DNA from: JBAZWE01 sp041658605 | GTDB taxonomy: Bacteria; Actinomycetota; Thermoleophilia; BMS3ABIN01 | Length of the DNA: 54,326 nucleotides | Assembly: GCA_041658605.1 (NCBI GenBank) | Contig: JBAZZU010000015.1 | Coordinates: forward strand, 1 to 54,326 | Direction: 5' to 3' | Part shown: positions 1-9,229 of the stretch, in pieces | Layout: the number at the start of each line of letters is the position of its first letter | How positions within the stretch are numbered: position 1 is the stretch's first letter | Notes under the pieces: model-generated | Told to the model about the DNA's origin: nothing | The model's input: only the letters and a program-made list of their open reading frames with translations | The model's database searches: none | Position numbers and translations under genes: made by a program

Positions 1-1
1 C

Positions 2-79
2 ATCGATCGAAACATCGATCCGACGCTGGTGACGGAAGCGGAAAGAATATTGCCAGAACTTGACGAAGAGTCAGCCTAA
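2..79 (+). CDS. C-terminal end of an unidentified upstream gene (partial)
   Basis: Frame 2 is open from the window edge and stops with TAA at 77-79. It encodes about 25 residues ending in an acidic, helix-like stretch (ending ELDEESA). It overlaps the lon start by 20 bases, which suggests translational coupling with lon. The family cannot be identified from so short a tail. The other two forward frames stop early or look less protein-like. Confidence 0.55.
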   Translation: MDRNIDPTLVTEAERILPELDEESA

Positions 80-2444
80 ACAAGCAAAACCGCTACCGCT
101 GCTTCCAACCAGAGAACTAGTAGTCTTCCCGCGGATGGTTGCGCCTATTTTCGTGGGCCGTGAGAAGTCGATAAAGGCCCTGGAGCAGGCATTCGCCGAC
201 AAGTCTCCCATCATCCTCTCCACCCAGAAGGAACCATCGGTAGAGGACCCCACCAGCGACGACATCGTGCGCGTGGGCACCATGGCGACGGTCGTGCAGC
301 TTTACCGCATGCCGGAAGGTTCCATCAAGGCCCTGGTGGAAGGACAGCAGCGGGTCACGATTGACGACTTCACTTCGACTTCACCGCACTTCGTCGTGCA
401 CTACTCACCGATGCTCACCGGCGTGGAAAAGCCGACCGAGCGTACCAATGCGCTGGCGCGCGTGGTCCTGCGGGAATTCATCCGCTACGTCGAGTCGAGC
501 CCGGGCATGCCGGAGGAGATGAGCCACATCGTCGGCGCCGTGACCGAACCCGACGAGCTTGCGGACGCCGTGGCCGCCCACATCATGGTCCCCTTCCACA
601 AAAAACAGGAACTGCTGGAGCTGGGCAACTCGGACGAGCGTCTGAACGCCGTGCTCCAGATACTTATCGAGGAAAACGCCGTGCTTGACATGGAACGTGA
701 TTTGAACCAGAAAGTTCAGGATAAGATTGAGACGACCCAGCGGCAGATATTCCTGCACGAGAAGCTGAAGGTCATCCGCGACGAGCTCGACAACGCCGCC
801 GAGACCGAGGACGAGTCGATACAGGACTATTACAAACTGCTTGAGGAAAAACAGCTGGGCGCCGCGGCCGAGGAGTCGGTACGCAAGGAGCTCAACAAGC
901 TGAAGTCGACTTCACCTATGTCGGCAGAGGTCTCAGTCATAAGAAATTATCTGGACAACGTCTTCGCGCTGCCCTGGGGAAAGCTGGCAGACAAGACCGA
1001 TTATGAGCTGCCGGTCGTCTCCAGGCATCTGGACAGGACGCATTACGGCCTTAAGAAGGTCAAGGAGCGGGTGCTCGAGTTCCTCGCTGTCGGCAAGCTG
1101 CTCGGCAAGGACCAGCCCAACACGACCCTGTGTTTCGTGGGGCCGCCTGGAGTGGGGAAGAGCTCGGTCGCCAAGGCCATCGCCGACGCGCTGGAACGGC
1201 CGTTCGTGCGCATATCGCTCGGCGGTGTGCGCGACGAGGCTGAGATCCGCGGCCACCGGCGCACATATGTCGGCGCAATGCCGGGACGCATCATCGACGC
1301 CATCACCAAGGCCAAGGCCGATAACGCGGTCGTGCTGCTGGACGAGATCGACAAGATGGACTCCGATTTCCGCGGCAACCCGGCGGCAGCGCTGATGGAA
1401 GTGCTCGACCCGCTGCAGAACAAGGAGTTCCGCGACAACTACCTCGAGCTCGACTACGACCTTTCAAAAGTCCTGTTCCTTGCGACCGCCAATTACGATG
1501 ACGGTATACCGGCCACGCTGTACGACCGTCTCGAGGTTATCCATCTTTCCGGATACACCTGCGAGGAAAAAGAGAAGATAGCCATAAAGCATCTGCTGCC
1601 GGGGATCGCGAAGGAAACCGGCCTCAAGAAGGCAAACGTGGTCCTTTCTCCGGCGGCGCTGAAGGCTGTCATCCGCTTTTACACGCGCGAGTCAGGAGTG
1701 CGAGACCTCGAGCGACGGCTGAGCAAGATATATCGTAAGGTCGCGAGGCGTTATCTGGAAGATGGGATAAAGCTTCCGGTCAAGGTGAGCGCTACCGCGC
1801 TGGAAGATTATCTCGGTCCGGCGCCGTTCACCGAGGAGCGCCTCGAGCGCAAAGCTCTCTGCGGCGCCAGCCTTGGGCTCGCCTATACTTCTGATGGCGG
1901 TGACGTGCTGACCATCGAGACCATCGTATCCAGCAGCGGCAAGGGCGACCTGGTCATGACGGGCCAGCTGGGCGAGGTCATGCAGGAATCGGCCTCGACG
2001 GCGTGGGGTTACCTGCAATCAAAAGTTGAGACGGACGAAAGATTTACTTCCCTGTTCAAGAAGAACGCGCCCGCATTTGACGAAGACGGGAAATGGGCCA
2101 TGCCCGGCAAGGACCTCAGGCTTCACGTGCCCGAGGGCGGCATACCCAAGGACGGTCCATCAGCTGGTATCGCGCTGGCGGCTTCAATGTTATCGGCGAT
2201 AAGCGGACACGCGATCAGGCCGGCGGTTGCGGCGACGGGTGAGATAACCCTGCGCGGCAAGATCCTGCGTGTTGGCGGCCTGCGCGAGAAGTGTCTGGCG
2301 GCCGAGCGCATGGGCGTAAAAACTGTGATACTCCCCAAGGCGAACATGCCTGATATCAAGGAACTCCCTCCGAAGGTCCGCAAGGCCCTCGAGTTCGTCT
2401 ACGTGGAAGATTTCGCGAAGGCGATCGAGCGGTTGTTTGTGTAG
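60..2444 (+). CDS. lon: ATP-dependent Lon protease
   Basis: AAA+ serine protease that degrades misfolded and regulatory proteins in the cytoplasm. The 794 residues show the full bacterial Lon layout: N-terminal substrate-binding domain (about 12-200), a coiled-coil linker, an AAA+ module with Walker A GPPGVGKS (361-368) and Walker B VVLLDEID (about 424-431), and a C-terminal protease domain. The catalytic dyad is Ser701 (KDGPSAG) and Lys744 (LREK). The start is TTG at 60: an in-frame TGA at 30-32 leaves no other upstream start, and the next methionine would cut into the conserved LPLLPTRELVVFP opening. The Shine-Dalgarno sequence is weak, so translation probably couples to the overlapping upstream gene. 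Length is normal for the family and no defects are visible. Confidence 0.97.
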   Translation: MTKSQPKQAKPLPLLPTRELVVFPRMVAPIFVGREKSIKALEQAFADKSPIILSTQKEPSVEDPTSDDIVRVGTMATVVQLYRMPEGSIKALVEGQQRVTIDDFTSTSPHFVVHYSPMLTGVEKPTERTNALARVVLREFIRYVESSPGMPEEMSHIVGAVTEPDELADAVAAHIMVPFHKKQELLELGNSDERLNAVLQILIEENAVLDMERDLNQKVQDKIETTQRQIFLHEKLKVIRDELDNAAETEDESIQDYYKLLEEKQLGAAAEESVRKELNKLKSTSPMSAEVSVIRNYLDNVFALPWGKLADKTDYELPVVSRHLDRTHYGLKKVKERVLEFLAVGKLLGKDQPNTTLCFVGPPGVGKSSVAKAIADALERPFVRISLGGVRDEAEIRGHRRTYVGAMPGRIIDAITKAKADNAVVLLDEIDKMDSDFRGNPAAALMEVLDPLQNKEFRDNYLELDYDLSKVLFLATANYDDGIPATLYDRLEVIHLSGYTCEEKEKIAIKHLLPGIAKETGLKKANVVLSPAALKAVIRFYTRESGVRDLERRLSKIYRKVARRYLEDGIKLPVKVSATALEDYLGPAPFTEERLERKALCGASLGLAYTSDGGDVLTIETIVSSSGKGDLVMTGQLGEVMQESASTAWGYLQSKVETDERFTSLFKKNAPAFDEDGKWAMPGKDLRLHVPEGGIPKDGPSAGIALAASMLSAISGHAIRPAVAATGEITLRGKILRVGGLREKCLAAERMGVKTVILPKANMPDIKELPPKVRKALEFVYVEDFAKAIERLFV

Positions 2445-2465
2445 ATAAAGCGGTAGCAACTCGAA

Positions 2466-2801
2466 TTAATTATTCATCCCCAATACAGAACCACCATTGT
2501 GGCGGATGTACTTGATCGTGATTTCTGCCGGCTGTTGATGTTCTTCAATTTGAAAAGCAGTAATCAGCTTTCGCTCAATGGGCTCCCCGGCATCGGCAAT
2601 TTCCAACCTGTAAATAATCCAGCGATCGCCACAGAGGAAGCGTCGCATGTGCTCGCCTGCCAACCGTATCCGATAGCCCATGCGTGGAAATCGCGTCAAA
2701 AGCTCAACACATTTATCGACGCGGTCACGGTCTGTTATCTGCAGCTCAAGGAATTGGCCCACCGCAAGCGGGCTCCATCCAAGTTTGACGTTTCCACCCA
2801 T
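2466..2801 (-). CDS. RelE/ParE-like toxin of a type II toxin-antitoxin pair
   Basis: A small (111 aa), basic protein encoded directly downstream of a Phd/YefM-like antitoxin, opposite in orientation to lon and valS. Its ATG overlaps the antitoxin stop by one base (TGATG), the usual arrangement for coupled toxin-antitoxin genes. The first 80 residues have the feel of a RelE/ParE fold (early helices, then strands with RRFLCGDRWIIYRLE), but motif matches are weak. The last 30 residues are an unusual tail. If it follows the family, it would be an mRNA interferase or gyrase inhibitor. The assignment rests mainly on context. Confidence 0.6.
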   Translation of the reverse strand: MGGNVKLGWSPLAVGQFLELQITDRDRVDKCVELLTRFPRMGYRIRLAGEHMRRFLCGDRWIIYRLEIADAGEPIERKLITAFQIEEHQQPAEITIKYIRHNGGSVLGMNN

Positions 2802-3094
2802 CAGGTGCGTTTACGCCGCAGTTCGCGAAGTTTCGCCATAACAACCTCATGTTCAATAACGCGGCCTGCAGCTATATCCGCATCGGCGATCCGATTCATT
2901 TCGATGGCCTCAGGGTCGGTTAATTCTTCGTAGGTCGCAATTCTGCTTTGCAGTTCCTCGAAGTCATCAAAGCTTATTAGTACTGCCCTCGGACTACCGG
3001 ATTTCGTGAGTACCCACCTCTGTCCGTGAAAAAATGAATCTTCAACCATTTGTGAGAGGTTTTTTCGCGCCTCTGCAATGCCGGCCAGTTTCAT
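2801..3094 (-). CDS. Phd/YefM-family antitoxin
   Basis: 97 residues. The N-terminal half matches the Phd/YefM DNA-binding fold: an opening strand and helix (AEARKNLSQMVEDSF), then the strand-turn with SGSPRAVLISFDDFEELQ. The C-terminal half is charged and helical, as expected for the part that wraps and neutralises the toxin. GGGAGA precedes the ATG by six bases. The gene overlaps the downstream toxin by one base. By family behaviour it should repress its own promoter, possibly the one at 3131-3159. Confidence 0.8.
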   Translation of the reverse strand: MKLAGIAEARKNLSQMVEDSFFHGQRWVLTKSGSPRAVLISFDDFEELQSRIATYEELTDPEAIEMNRIADADIAAGRVIEHEVVMAKLRELRRKRT

Positions 3095-3130
3095 TTCATA
3101 TCTCCCATGTAAATTCTGTAATAAAAGTAC

Positions 3131-3159
3131 ATAATATCCATAAAGGGCATATTTTACAA
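3131..3159 (-). promoter_or_regulatory. Candidate sigma-A promoter for the toxin-antitoxin pair
   Basis: Read on the minus strand: -35 TTGTAA (3159-3154), a 17-base spacer, and -10 TATTAT (3136-3131). Transcription would start near 3124, giving a leader of about 30 bases before the antitoxin ATG. Confidence 0.5.
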
Positions 3160-3298
3160 TAAGAAAGGTTGACGTTCACTAAAATTCCCGCAAATAGCGG
3201 CAAAAAATACGCCGGTTGTGTCACTTGTGATAAGATTGCGGCGCGGCGCGGTTGACGGGCACGTGAATCTGTGTCCGCGGCTGTGTGGCATAAAATAA

Positions 3299-5962
3299 AT
3301 GAACCAGGACATCCGCGAACAACTGAAGACGAACACCCGCTACTCGCCTGCCGACATCGAGTCGAAATGGATGAGCCGCTGGCTGGACGACAGGCTTTTC
3401 ACCCCGAAAGAGGATTCCAGCAGGGAAGATTCGTACTGCATAGTCTTACCGCCGCCGAACGTCACCGGCTCGCTGCACATGGGTCACGCTCTCAATTCCT
3501 CCATCCAGGACCTGCTGATCCGCCTCAATCACATGAGGGGAAAGAACACGCTCTGGGTCTGCGGCACCGACCACGCCGGCATAGCCACCCAGAACCAGGT
3601 GGAGAAGCAGCTGGCCGGAGAGGGGACAACGCGCCAGGAGATCGGCCGCGAGGCCTTTGAGCAGCGTGTCTGGAAGTGGCGCGGCGAGTACGGCTCCACA
3701 ATCATCAAACAGCTGAAGCGGATGGGATGCTCCCTCGACTACGAGGGCGAGCGGTTCACGCTCGACGAAGGCTACGTCAAGGCCGTTTACCGCGTGTTTG
3801 TCGCCATGTACGAGAAGGGTTACATATACCGAGACGAATACATGGTCAACTGGTGTACCCGCTGCCATACGGCCCTGTCCGACCTCGAGGTCGAACACGA
3901 GGACGTAGAAGATAAACTTTATTACCTGCGCTATCCCGTGGTAGGCGAGGACGAATACCTTGTCATCGCCACGGCGCGCCCCGAGACGATGCTGGGAGAT
4001 ACCGCCGTCGCGGTGAATCCCAAGGACACGCGCTACGAACACCTGGTCGGCAGGAATATCAAGCTGCCGCTCGTCGACCGCGAGATTCCCATAATCGCCG
4101 ACAAGTACGTCGACATGAGTTTCGGTACCGGCGCGCTGAAGGTCACTCCCGCCCATGACCCCAACGATTTCGAGCTCGGCAAGAAGCACGATCTTGAGGA
4201 GATCAACGTTTTCACCTCCGACGGACGAATCAACGAGGCCGGGGGGGAGTTCGCCGGGCTCGACCTCATGGAGGCGCGCGCCCAGATCATGCACCGCCTC
4301 GAGCGTGAGGATCTGGTCGAGAAGGTCGAGCCGTACATGCACTCGGTTGGCGTCTGCTACCGCTGCAGCACGAATATTGAGCCGTACATCTCGCTGCAGT
4401 GGTTCATGCGCATGGACGAGCTGGCGCGTCCGGCCATCAACATGGTGGAAAATGAGACCGTAAAATTTCATCCGAAGCGCTGGTCTGGCGTATATCTTGA
4501 ATGGATGCGCTCGATCCGGCCGTGGTGTATCTCCAGACAGCTCTGGTGGGGCCACCGTCTCCCAGTCTGGTATTGCGAGGAATGCTCCGAGATCGTGGTG
4601 AGCGAAGAGACCCCGACCAGCTGCCCCCATTGCCGCTCAGCCAACCTGCGCCAGGAAGAAGATGTGCTCGACACCTGGTTCAGCTCCGCCCTCTGGCCCT
4701 TCGCGACTCTTGGCTGGCCGGAAAGCACGGGGCGCATGGAGAGTTTTTATCCCACCGACGTGCTGGTCACGGCGCGTGACATCATCTTTCTCTGGGTCGC
4801 CCGCATGATCATGATGGGCATGGAGTTTCCCAACGACATCCCCTACAGCGATGTCATCATCAACGCCACGATCATGGCCAAGGACGGCCGGCGCATGAGC
4901 AAGTCACTCGGCACCGGCGTCGATCCGCTGGTGCTTATCGATACTTACGGCGCCGACGCCACGCGCTTCGGCCTGCTGAACATGGCTTCGTCCCAGGATG
5001 TACGTTTCTCCGAAGAGCGTATCGAGATGAGCCGCAATTTCTGCAACAAGATATTCAACGCCGCGCGTTTCGTTCTGCTCGGGGTCGAGGATGTCGAGGC
5101 GAAGGCGACACCGGCGACGCTGGCCGACCGCTGGATCCTCAGCCGGTTCGAGGCGACCGCGGCTGATGTGAACCGCCTGCTGGATAAATACGATTTTACC
5201 GAGGCGACAAAGCTGCTTTACCGCTTCGTCTGGAATGAGTTCTGCGACTGGTATGTTGAGATCGCCAAGCTCAGGCTTTACGGCGAAGACGGTGACGCGA
5301 AGCGGGATGTATCCGCGAACCTGCTATTCCTGCTGGACAACATCCTGCGGATGCTGCACCCCCTGACGCCGTTCCTGACCGAAGAGCTCTCGGCGCTGCT
5401 CCCCGGCGAGCGGGATTATCTCATCAATTCGACATATCCCGCCGGTGCTTGCTCCGCACGCGATGAAGCGGCGGAAAAGGAGATGGAGCTGCTGATGGAA
5501 GCCGTGGTCTCGATCAGGACGATGCGAAACGAGCTCGGCGTATCTCCGAAGAAGCCCGCCGAGGCCATACTGGTCTCGGACAACGATGGCACAATTGGTG
5601 TGGTAGAGAACAACGCCTCTCTGATAGAATCACTTACCAGGATCAGTCTGGCGCAGACCGTTAGCGAAGAGAGTGCGGCCACGGGAGCCGGTTCGCAGCC
5701 CGCCGTGGTGCTGATACGGGGCGGCAAACTGCTGATTCCCATTGAAGAGCTGATAGATGTGGAGCAGGAAAAGGCGCGGCTGAAGACAGCTATTTCAAAG
5801 AAAGAGCAGGAAGTTTCACGCGCGCAGGGAAAACTGGGTAATAAGAATTTCGTCGCCAAGGCGCCTGAGGAGCTGGTCGAGCAGGAAAAGGCCAAGCTGG
5901 AACTCCACGAGCGTGAGGTGGCTGAATTAAAACAGCAGTTCGAACGTTATTTCGGGGAGTAG
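3299..5962 (+). CDS. valS: Valyl-tRNA synthetase
   Basis: Class I aminoacyl-tRNA synthetase that charges tRNA-Val, with an editing domain that clears threonine. Of 887 residues, the ATP-binding signature PPPNVTGSLHMGH lies at 51-63 (HMGH 60-63) and the KMSKS loop reads RMSKS at 532-536. Between them are the editing insertion and Cys-rich zinc-knuckle segments (CYRC, CEEC, CPHC). The last 70 residues form the coiled-coil tRNA-binding arm typical of ValRS. Length is normal. The ATG at 3299 has no clear Shine-Dalgarno sequence; a possible extended -10 (TGATAAGAT) lies at 3228-3236. The stop is followed directly by the folC ATG, and the valS 3' end supplies that gene's ribosome-binding site, so the two are probably co-transcribed. 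Confidence 0.97.
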   Translation: MNQDIREQLKTNTRYSPADIESKWMSRWLDDRLFTPKEDSSREDSYCIVLPPPNVTGSLHMGHALNSSIQDLLIRLNHMRGKNTLWVCGTDHAGIATQNQVEKQLAGEGTTRQEIGREAFEQRVWKWRGEYGSTIIKQLKRMGCSLDYEGERFTLDEGYVKAVYRVFVAMYEKGYIYRDEYMVNWCTRCHTALSDLEVEHEDVEDKLYYLRYPVVGEDEYLVIATARPETMLGDTAVAVNPKDTRYEHLVGRNIKLPLVDREIPIIADKYVDMSFGTGALKVTPAHDPNDFELGKKHDLEEINVFTSDGRINEAGGEFAGLDLMEARAQIMHRLEREDLVEKVEPYMHSVGVCYRCSTNIEPYISLQWFMRMDELARPAINMVENETVKFHPKRWSGVYLEWMRSIRPWCISRQLWWGHRLPVWYCEECSEIVVSEETPTSCPHCRSANLRQEEDVLDTWFSSALWPFATLGWPESTGRMESFYPTDVLVTARDIIFLWVARMIMMGMEFPNDIPYSDVIINATIMAKDGRRMSKSLGTGVDPLVLIDTYGADATRFGLLNMASSQDVRFSEERIEMSRNFCNKIFNAARFVLLGVEDVEAKATPATLADRWILSRFEATAADVNRLLDKYDFTEATKLLYRFVWNEFCDWYVEIAKLRLYGEDGDAKRDVSANLLFLLDNILRMLHPLTPFLTEELSALLPGERDYLINSTYPAGACSARDEAAEKEMELLMEAVVSIRTMRNELGVSPKKPAEAILVSDNDGTIGVVENNASLIESLTRISLAQTVSEESAATGAGSQPAVVLIRGGKLLIPIEELIDVEQEKARLKTAISKKEQEVSRAQGKLGNKNFVAKAPEELVEQEKAKLELHEREVAELKQQFERYFGE

Positions 5963-7969
5963 ATGGCAAAAGCCGCTAAAAAACCAAAAAAGCAGGTCAA
6001 GTCAGCAAAGACTACGGTAAAAAAGCCCGCTAAACCGGCGAAGAAGAGCACGGCGAAACCGGCGGTGAAATCCGTAAAAACCGCGAAGAAGTTAGTAGCG
6101 AAACCGTCAAAACCGGCGACAGCGGCAAAAGCCAGGAAAAAACCGGCAAAGGCCGCAAGGGCCGCAAAACCAGCATTAAAGGCTCCAGCGAAGAAAAAAA
6201 CAGCGGTCAAGGCTCCAGCGAAGAAAAAGGCCACCGCCAAGGCTCCAGTAAAGAAAAAGCCGGCAAGTGCGGCCGCAAAAGCTGCTGTCAAAAAGCCAGC
6301 AAAAGCCCCCAAAACAAAGAAACCGGTAAAAGCTCCCGCCAAAGCGCCGGCGAAAAAACCGCGGGCTACCGTAGCAAAAACCGCAAAGGCGCCCGCAAAG
6401 AAGGCCGTAGAAAAAAAGCCGTCCAGAACCCTGAAAGCTCTGGAAAAAAAGCACGCCAGGGTAGGCAAGGCGGCCAAGGAGGCAAAGGAAGCCAAAGCAG
6501 TCAAGGACAAGGCTTCAGGAAAAGCGCCTTCGAAAAAGGTGAAAAAGGCTCCGGCTGCCGAACCGGTAAAAGCACCCGCGAAGGTTTCCGCCAAGAAGCC
6601 GGCAAAAGCGGCAGCCAAAAAGCCCGCGAAAAAAGGGCCATCGAAAAATTTTGAAGCGCCTCCTTCGAGGCCGAGGCCCGCGTCCCATACTCCCTCGGTT
6701 GAGGTCGCCCGCTATCTGACGGAACTCGAGCGGCTGGGAATGAAGTTCGGGCTGACCCGGATAGAAAAACTTCTCAAGGCGCTCGGCAATCCCGAGAAAC
6801 GTCTGAAAACCATCCATGTGGTAGGCACGAACGGCAAATCATCGACGGCGCGTATGCTTTCGTCCATACTGACGGCGCACGGTCTCAAGACCGGCACATA
6901 CGTCTCACCTCACCTCGTCTCTTTCACGGAACGCATCCTGATAAACGGCAAGGAGATATCGGAGCCGAAATTCGAGAAGCTTATCATGGAGGTCAAGGCC
7001 AAGGCTGAGGATGTCAACAAGCGTTCGCGCAGCAGCGGCCCACTTACCCAGTTTGAGATCCTGACCGCGGCCGCGCTGCTCTATTTCAAGCAGCAGAAGG
7101 TCGGCGTGGCGGTTATCGAGGCCGGACTCGGAGGACGCTACGACGCCACCAACGTCACGGATTCAAAGGTGCAGGTCATCACGAATATCGAGCTCGAGCA
7201 CACGGACCTGCTGGGCAAGACCGTATCCGCGATCCTCAAGGAGAAAGCAGCGGTTATTCCGGAAAAGGGAAATGTCGTCCTGGGAGCGCTGTCCGATGAG
7301 GCCATGGGAGAGGCGATCAGGATCTGCGAGCGGCTGAAGACGAAGACAGCTGTGTTCGGCGAGGAATACTCCCTGCTGAAGGGGAGGGGAGACAAGTTCG
7401 ATGTCTGGACGGCGAGAACACAGTATTCCGACATGTCACTTACCCTGCTCGGTCAGTACCAGAGGACCAACTGCGCGGTTGCCATTCAGGCCGCGGAGGT
7501 CTTTTTGCACAAGGCGTTGGATGAGAAAAAACTGCGCCGCGCCCTGCCGCGCATATCGATTCCGGCCCGCCTGGAGATAATCGCGGAAAAACCGCTGGTC
7601 GTCCTCGACGGCGCCCATAATCCCAGCGGTATCGAAGAACTTATCCACTCGCTGGATCCGCTCACCAGCGGCAAGAGGATCATCGGTGTTGTCTCGATTC
7701 TCAAGGACAAGAACTACGAGAAGATGCTGGGACAGCTCCTCGAATTTTGTGATATCTTATTCATCACCGAGAATTCGAACGAGCGCTGCATGTCGGCACA
7801 GGAGATGTCCAGACTTCCCGTTGTGCTCGAGAGCCACGTGCAGACGTTCGTTGCTCCGGATAGCCAATCGGCGCTGGAGAGCGCCTTTAAGCTGACCTCG
7901 ACCCGCGACGTCATCCTTGTAACCGGCTCGATTTACCTGCTGGCCGATATCAAGAGGCGCATGACCTAG
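5963..7969 (+). CDS. folC: FolC (folylpolyglutamate/dihydrofolate synthase) with a histone-H1-like N-terminal tail
   Basis: Residues about 243-668 are a complete FolC. They carry the Mur-ligase-type P-loop GTNGKSS (288-294), the VSPHL segment, an EAGLGGRYDATN motif, and the C-terminal DGAHNP motif. FolC adds glutamate to dihydropteroate or folates using ATP. Residues 1-240 are unlike other FolC proteins: almost only Lys, Ala, Pro and Val in KAPAKKK-type repeats, resembling histone H1 or the tails of mycobacterial HupB. The frame is unbroken. The ATG at 5963 has GGGGAG six bases upstream inside the end of valS, and no ATG, GTG or TTG sits just before the FolC core, so the fusion looks real. 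The tail may bind nucleic acid or polyphosphate; that is inference. Confidence 0.88.
   Translation: MAKAAKKPKKQVKSAKTTVKKPAKPAKKSTAKPAVKSVKTAKKLVAKPSKPATAAKARKKPAKAARAAKPALKAPAKKKTAVKAPAKKKATAKAPVKKKPASAAAKAAVKKPAKAPKTKKPVKAPAKAPAKKPRATVAKTAKAPAKKAVEKKPSRTLKALEKKHARVGKAAKEAKEAKAVKDKASGKAPSKKVKKAPAAEPVKAPAKVSAKKPAKAAAKKPAKKGPSKNFEAPPSRPRPASHTPSVEVARYLTELERLGMKFGLTRIEKLLKALGNPEKRLKTIHVVGTNGKSSTARMLSSILTAHGLKTGTYVSPHLVSFTERILINGKEISEPKFEKLIMEVKAKAEDVNKRSRSSGPLTQFEILTAAALLYFKQQKVGVAVIEAGLGGRYDATNVTDSKVQVITNIELEHTDLLGKTVSAILKEKAAVIPEKGNVVLGALSDEAMGEAIRICERLKTKTAVFGEEYSLLKGRGDKFDVWTARTQYSDMSLTLLGQYQRTNCAVAIQAAEVFLHKALDEKKLRRALPRISIPARLEIIAEKPLVVLDGAHNPSGIEELIHSLDPLTSGKRIIGVVSILKDKNYEKMLGQLLEFCDILFITENSNERCMSAQEMSRLPVVLESHVQTFVAPDSQSALESAFKLTSTRDVILVTGSIYLLADIKRRMT
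6181..6270 (+). repeat. Three tandem 30-base in-frame repeats in the folC tail
   Basis: Units at 6181-6210, 6211-6240 and 6241-6270 each begin GGCTCCAG and encode A-PAKKK-type decapeptides. The first two units are nearly identical over their first 18 bases. They suggest recent growth of the Lys-rich tail by slippage or unequal crossing-over. Confidence 0.85.
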
Positions 7970-7987
7970 CGCAGACAAGGGGAATCA

Positions 7988-8494
7988 TTGCACTTAATAA
8001 TCTTGCAGGCAGAAGCGGTGGATGGAGCCGAAGGCTTCTTTAATTCCGGCACCTGGAAATTCCTGACCATGATAACGCAGGTGATGATCGTAGCGCTATG
8101 GATGGCGCTGGTTTTCTGGACCTACAAGGATGCCAAACGGCGTATCACGGATCCGGTGCTGATAGGTGTTTCCGTGGCGACTTCATTCTTTTTCCCCTTC
8201 GTGGGCACCATCTTTTATACTATCCTGCGTCCGCCGGAATACCTCGAAGATGTCCTTGAACGGGACCTCGAGATCAGGGCCAGGGAGCAGGAGCTCGTAG
8301 GAGGCGGCCAGCGTTGCCCGGCCTGCCGGACAGCGGTTCGCGACGACTATATCGTCTGTCCCAAATGCAGGCGGCAACTCAAGTCTCCCTGCAGGAAGTG
8401 CAGCCGGCCGCTGGATCCTTCGTGGCGCGTGTGTCCTTATTGCGAGGCGGATGTAAAGGCTCCAGTGGAACAGGAAGACGAGCTGTTCGCGTAA
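7988..8494 (+). CDS. Membrane protein with a C-terminal double zinc ribbon
   Basis: 168 residues with two predicted membrane helices (about 24-46 and 55-77) followed by a charged linker. The C-terminus has two CxxC...CxxC zinc-ribbon pairs: CPAC with CPKC, then CRKC with CPYC. The start is TTG at 7988 with AAGGGGA upstream; no better start is in frame. It sits 18 bases after folC and is probably read in the same transcript. The function is unknown. The fold suggests a membrane-tethered zinc-ribbon adaptor rather than an enzyme. Confidence 0.8.
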   Translation: MHLIILQAEAVDGAEGFFNSGTWKFLTMITQVMIVALWMALVFWTYKDAKRRITDPVLIGVSVATSFFFPFVGTIFYTILRPPEYLEDVLERDLEIRAREQELVGGGQRCPACRTAVRDDYIVCPKCRRQLKSPCRKCSRPLDPSWRVCPYCEADVKAPVEQEDELFA

Positions 8495-8688
8495 AGACTG
8501 CTTAGCTGCGCCTGTTGTGACAATCGAGTGAGACAATCCCTGACAACCGGGTTTTTCATGTATTTCTGACGTGCGATAGAATCAGGGCTGAACCGCAGCC
8601 AGGGATTTCAGAACTATTTTCGAAGTGAAAAAACAATGGCATTTAGAGGCGTGAAACGCCAATGAGGCCGGAACAGGCAGGAGGAATC

Positions 8689-9102
8689 GTGGAACGTACT
8701 TTTGTGATGGTAAAGCCGGGGGCAGTGGCCCGCGGGCTGGTGGGAGAGATAATCGCCCGTTTCGAGCATCGGGGTTTTCGCATCAGGGCGATGAAATTCA
8801 TGCAGCTCGACAGGAGCCTCGCCGAAGAGCACTACTCCGAGCATAAGGAAAAGGATTTTTTCAGCGGTCTGGTCGGCTCGATAACATCGGGTCCGGTGGC
8901 TGCGTTCGTGCTAGAAGGGCCTGAGGCCATATCCGTGGTCCGCAGGATGATGGGCGGCACCAATCCGCTGGCCGCGGAGCCGGGAACGATCCGCGGGGAT
9001 TATGGGCTCGACATCGAGGCCAACATCGTCCATGGATCAGACGGAGCCGCCAGCGCCGAGCGCGAGATCGGGCTTTATTTCAAAGAGAGCGAGATAGTCT
9101 AG
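8689..9102 (+). CDS. ndk: Nucleoside diphosphate kinase
   Basis: Transfers the gamma phosphate between nucleoside triphosphates and diphosphates through a phosphohistidine. The GTG at 8689 is preferred over the in-frame ATG at 8662 because AGGCAGGAGG lies just upstream and the protein then opens ERTFVMVKP, as in the family (137 aa). The active-site segment NIVHGSD and the loop GTIRGDYGLD are intact. One oddity: the nearly invariant KPD after the first strand reads KPG (codons AAG CCG GGG). It stands alone, with a minus-strand toxin-antitoxin pair downstream. Confidence 0.95.
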   Translation: MERTFVMVKPGAVARGLVGEIIARFEHRGFRIRAMKFMQLDRSLAEEHYSEHKEKDFFSGLVGSITSGPVAAFVLEGPEAISVVRRMMGGTNPLAAEPGTIRGDYGLDIEANIVHGSDGAASAEREIGLYFKESEIV

Positions 9103-9229
9103 GAATGACCTTCCCCGAATTCTGTTTACACACCGAAAGGGCGGATCGTTAATTATTAAGCGCCCCGGGTTTATCGAAGACAATTTTACTTGAGTCTACC
9201 TGTGTATTCCGAACCCTGGTAAATGAAAG

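Noticed and set aside
3446..4630. Long minus-strand open frame inside valS
   Set aside because: It is antisense to a clear valyl-tRNA synthetase and its product has no family features. It arises from GC-rich codon usage.
5947..6618. Minus-strand Phe/Ala/Gly-rich open frame opposite the folC tail
   Set aside because: It is the complement of the Lys/Ala/Pro repeat codons and has no independent coding evidence.
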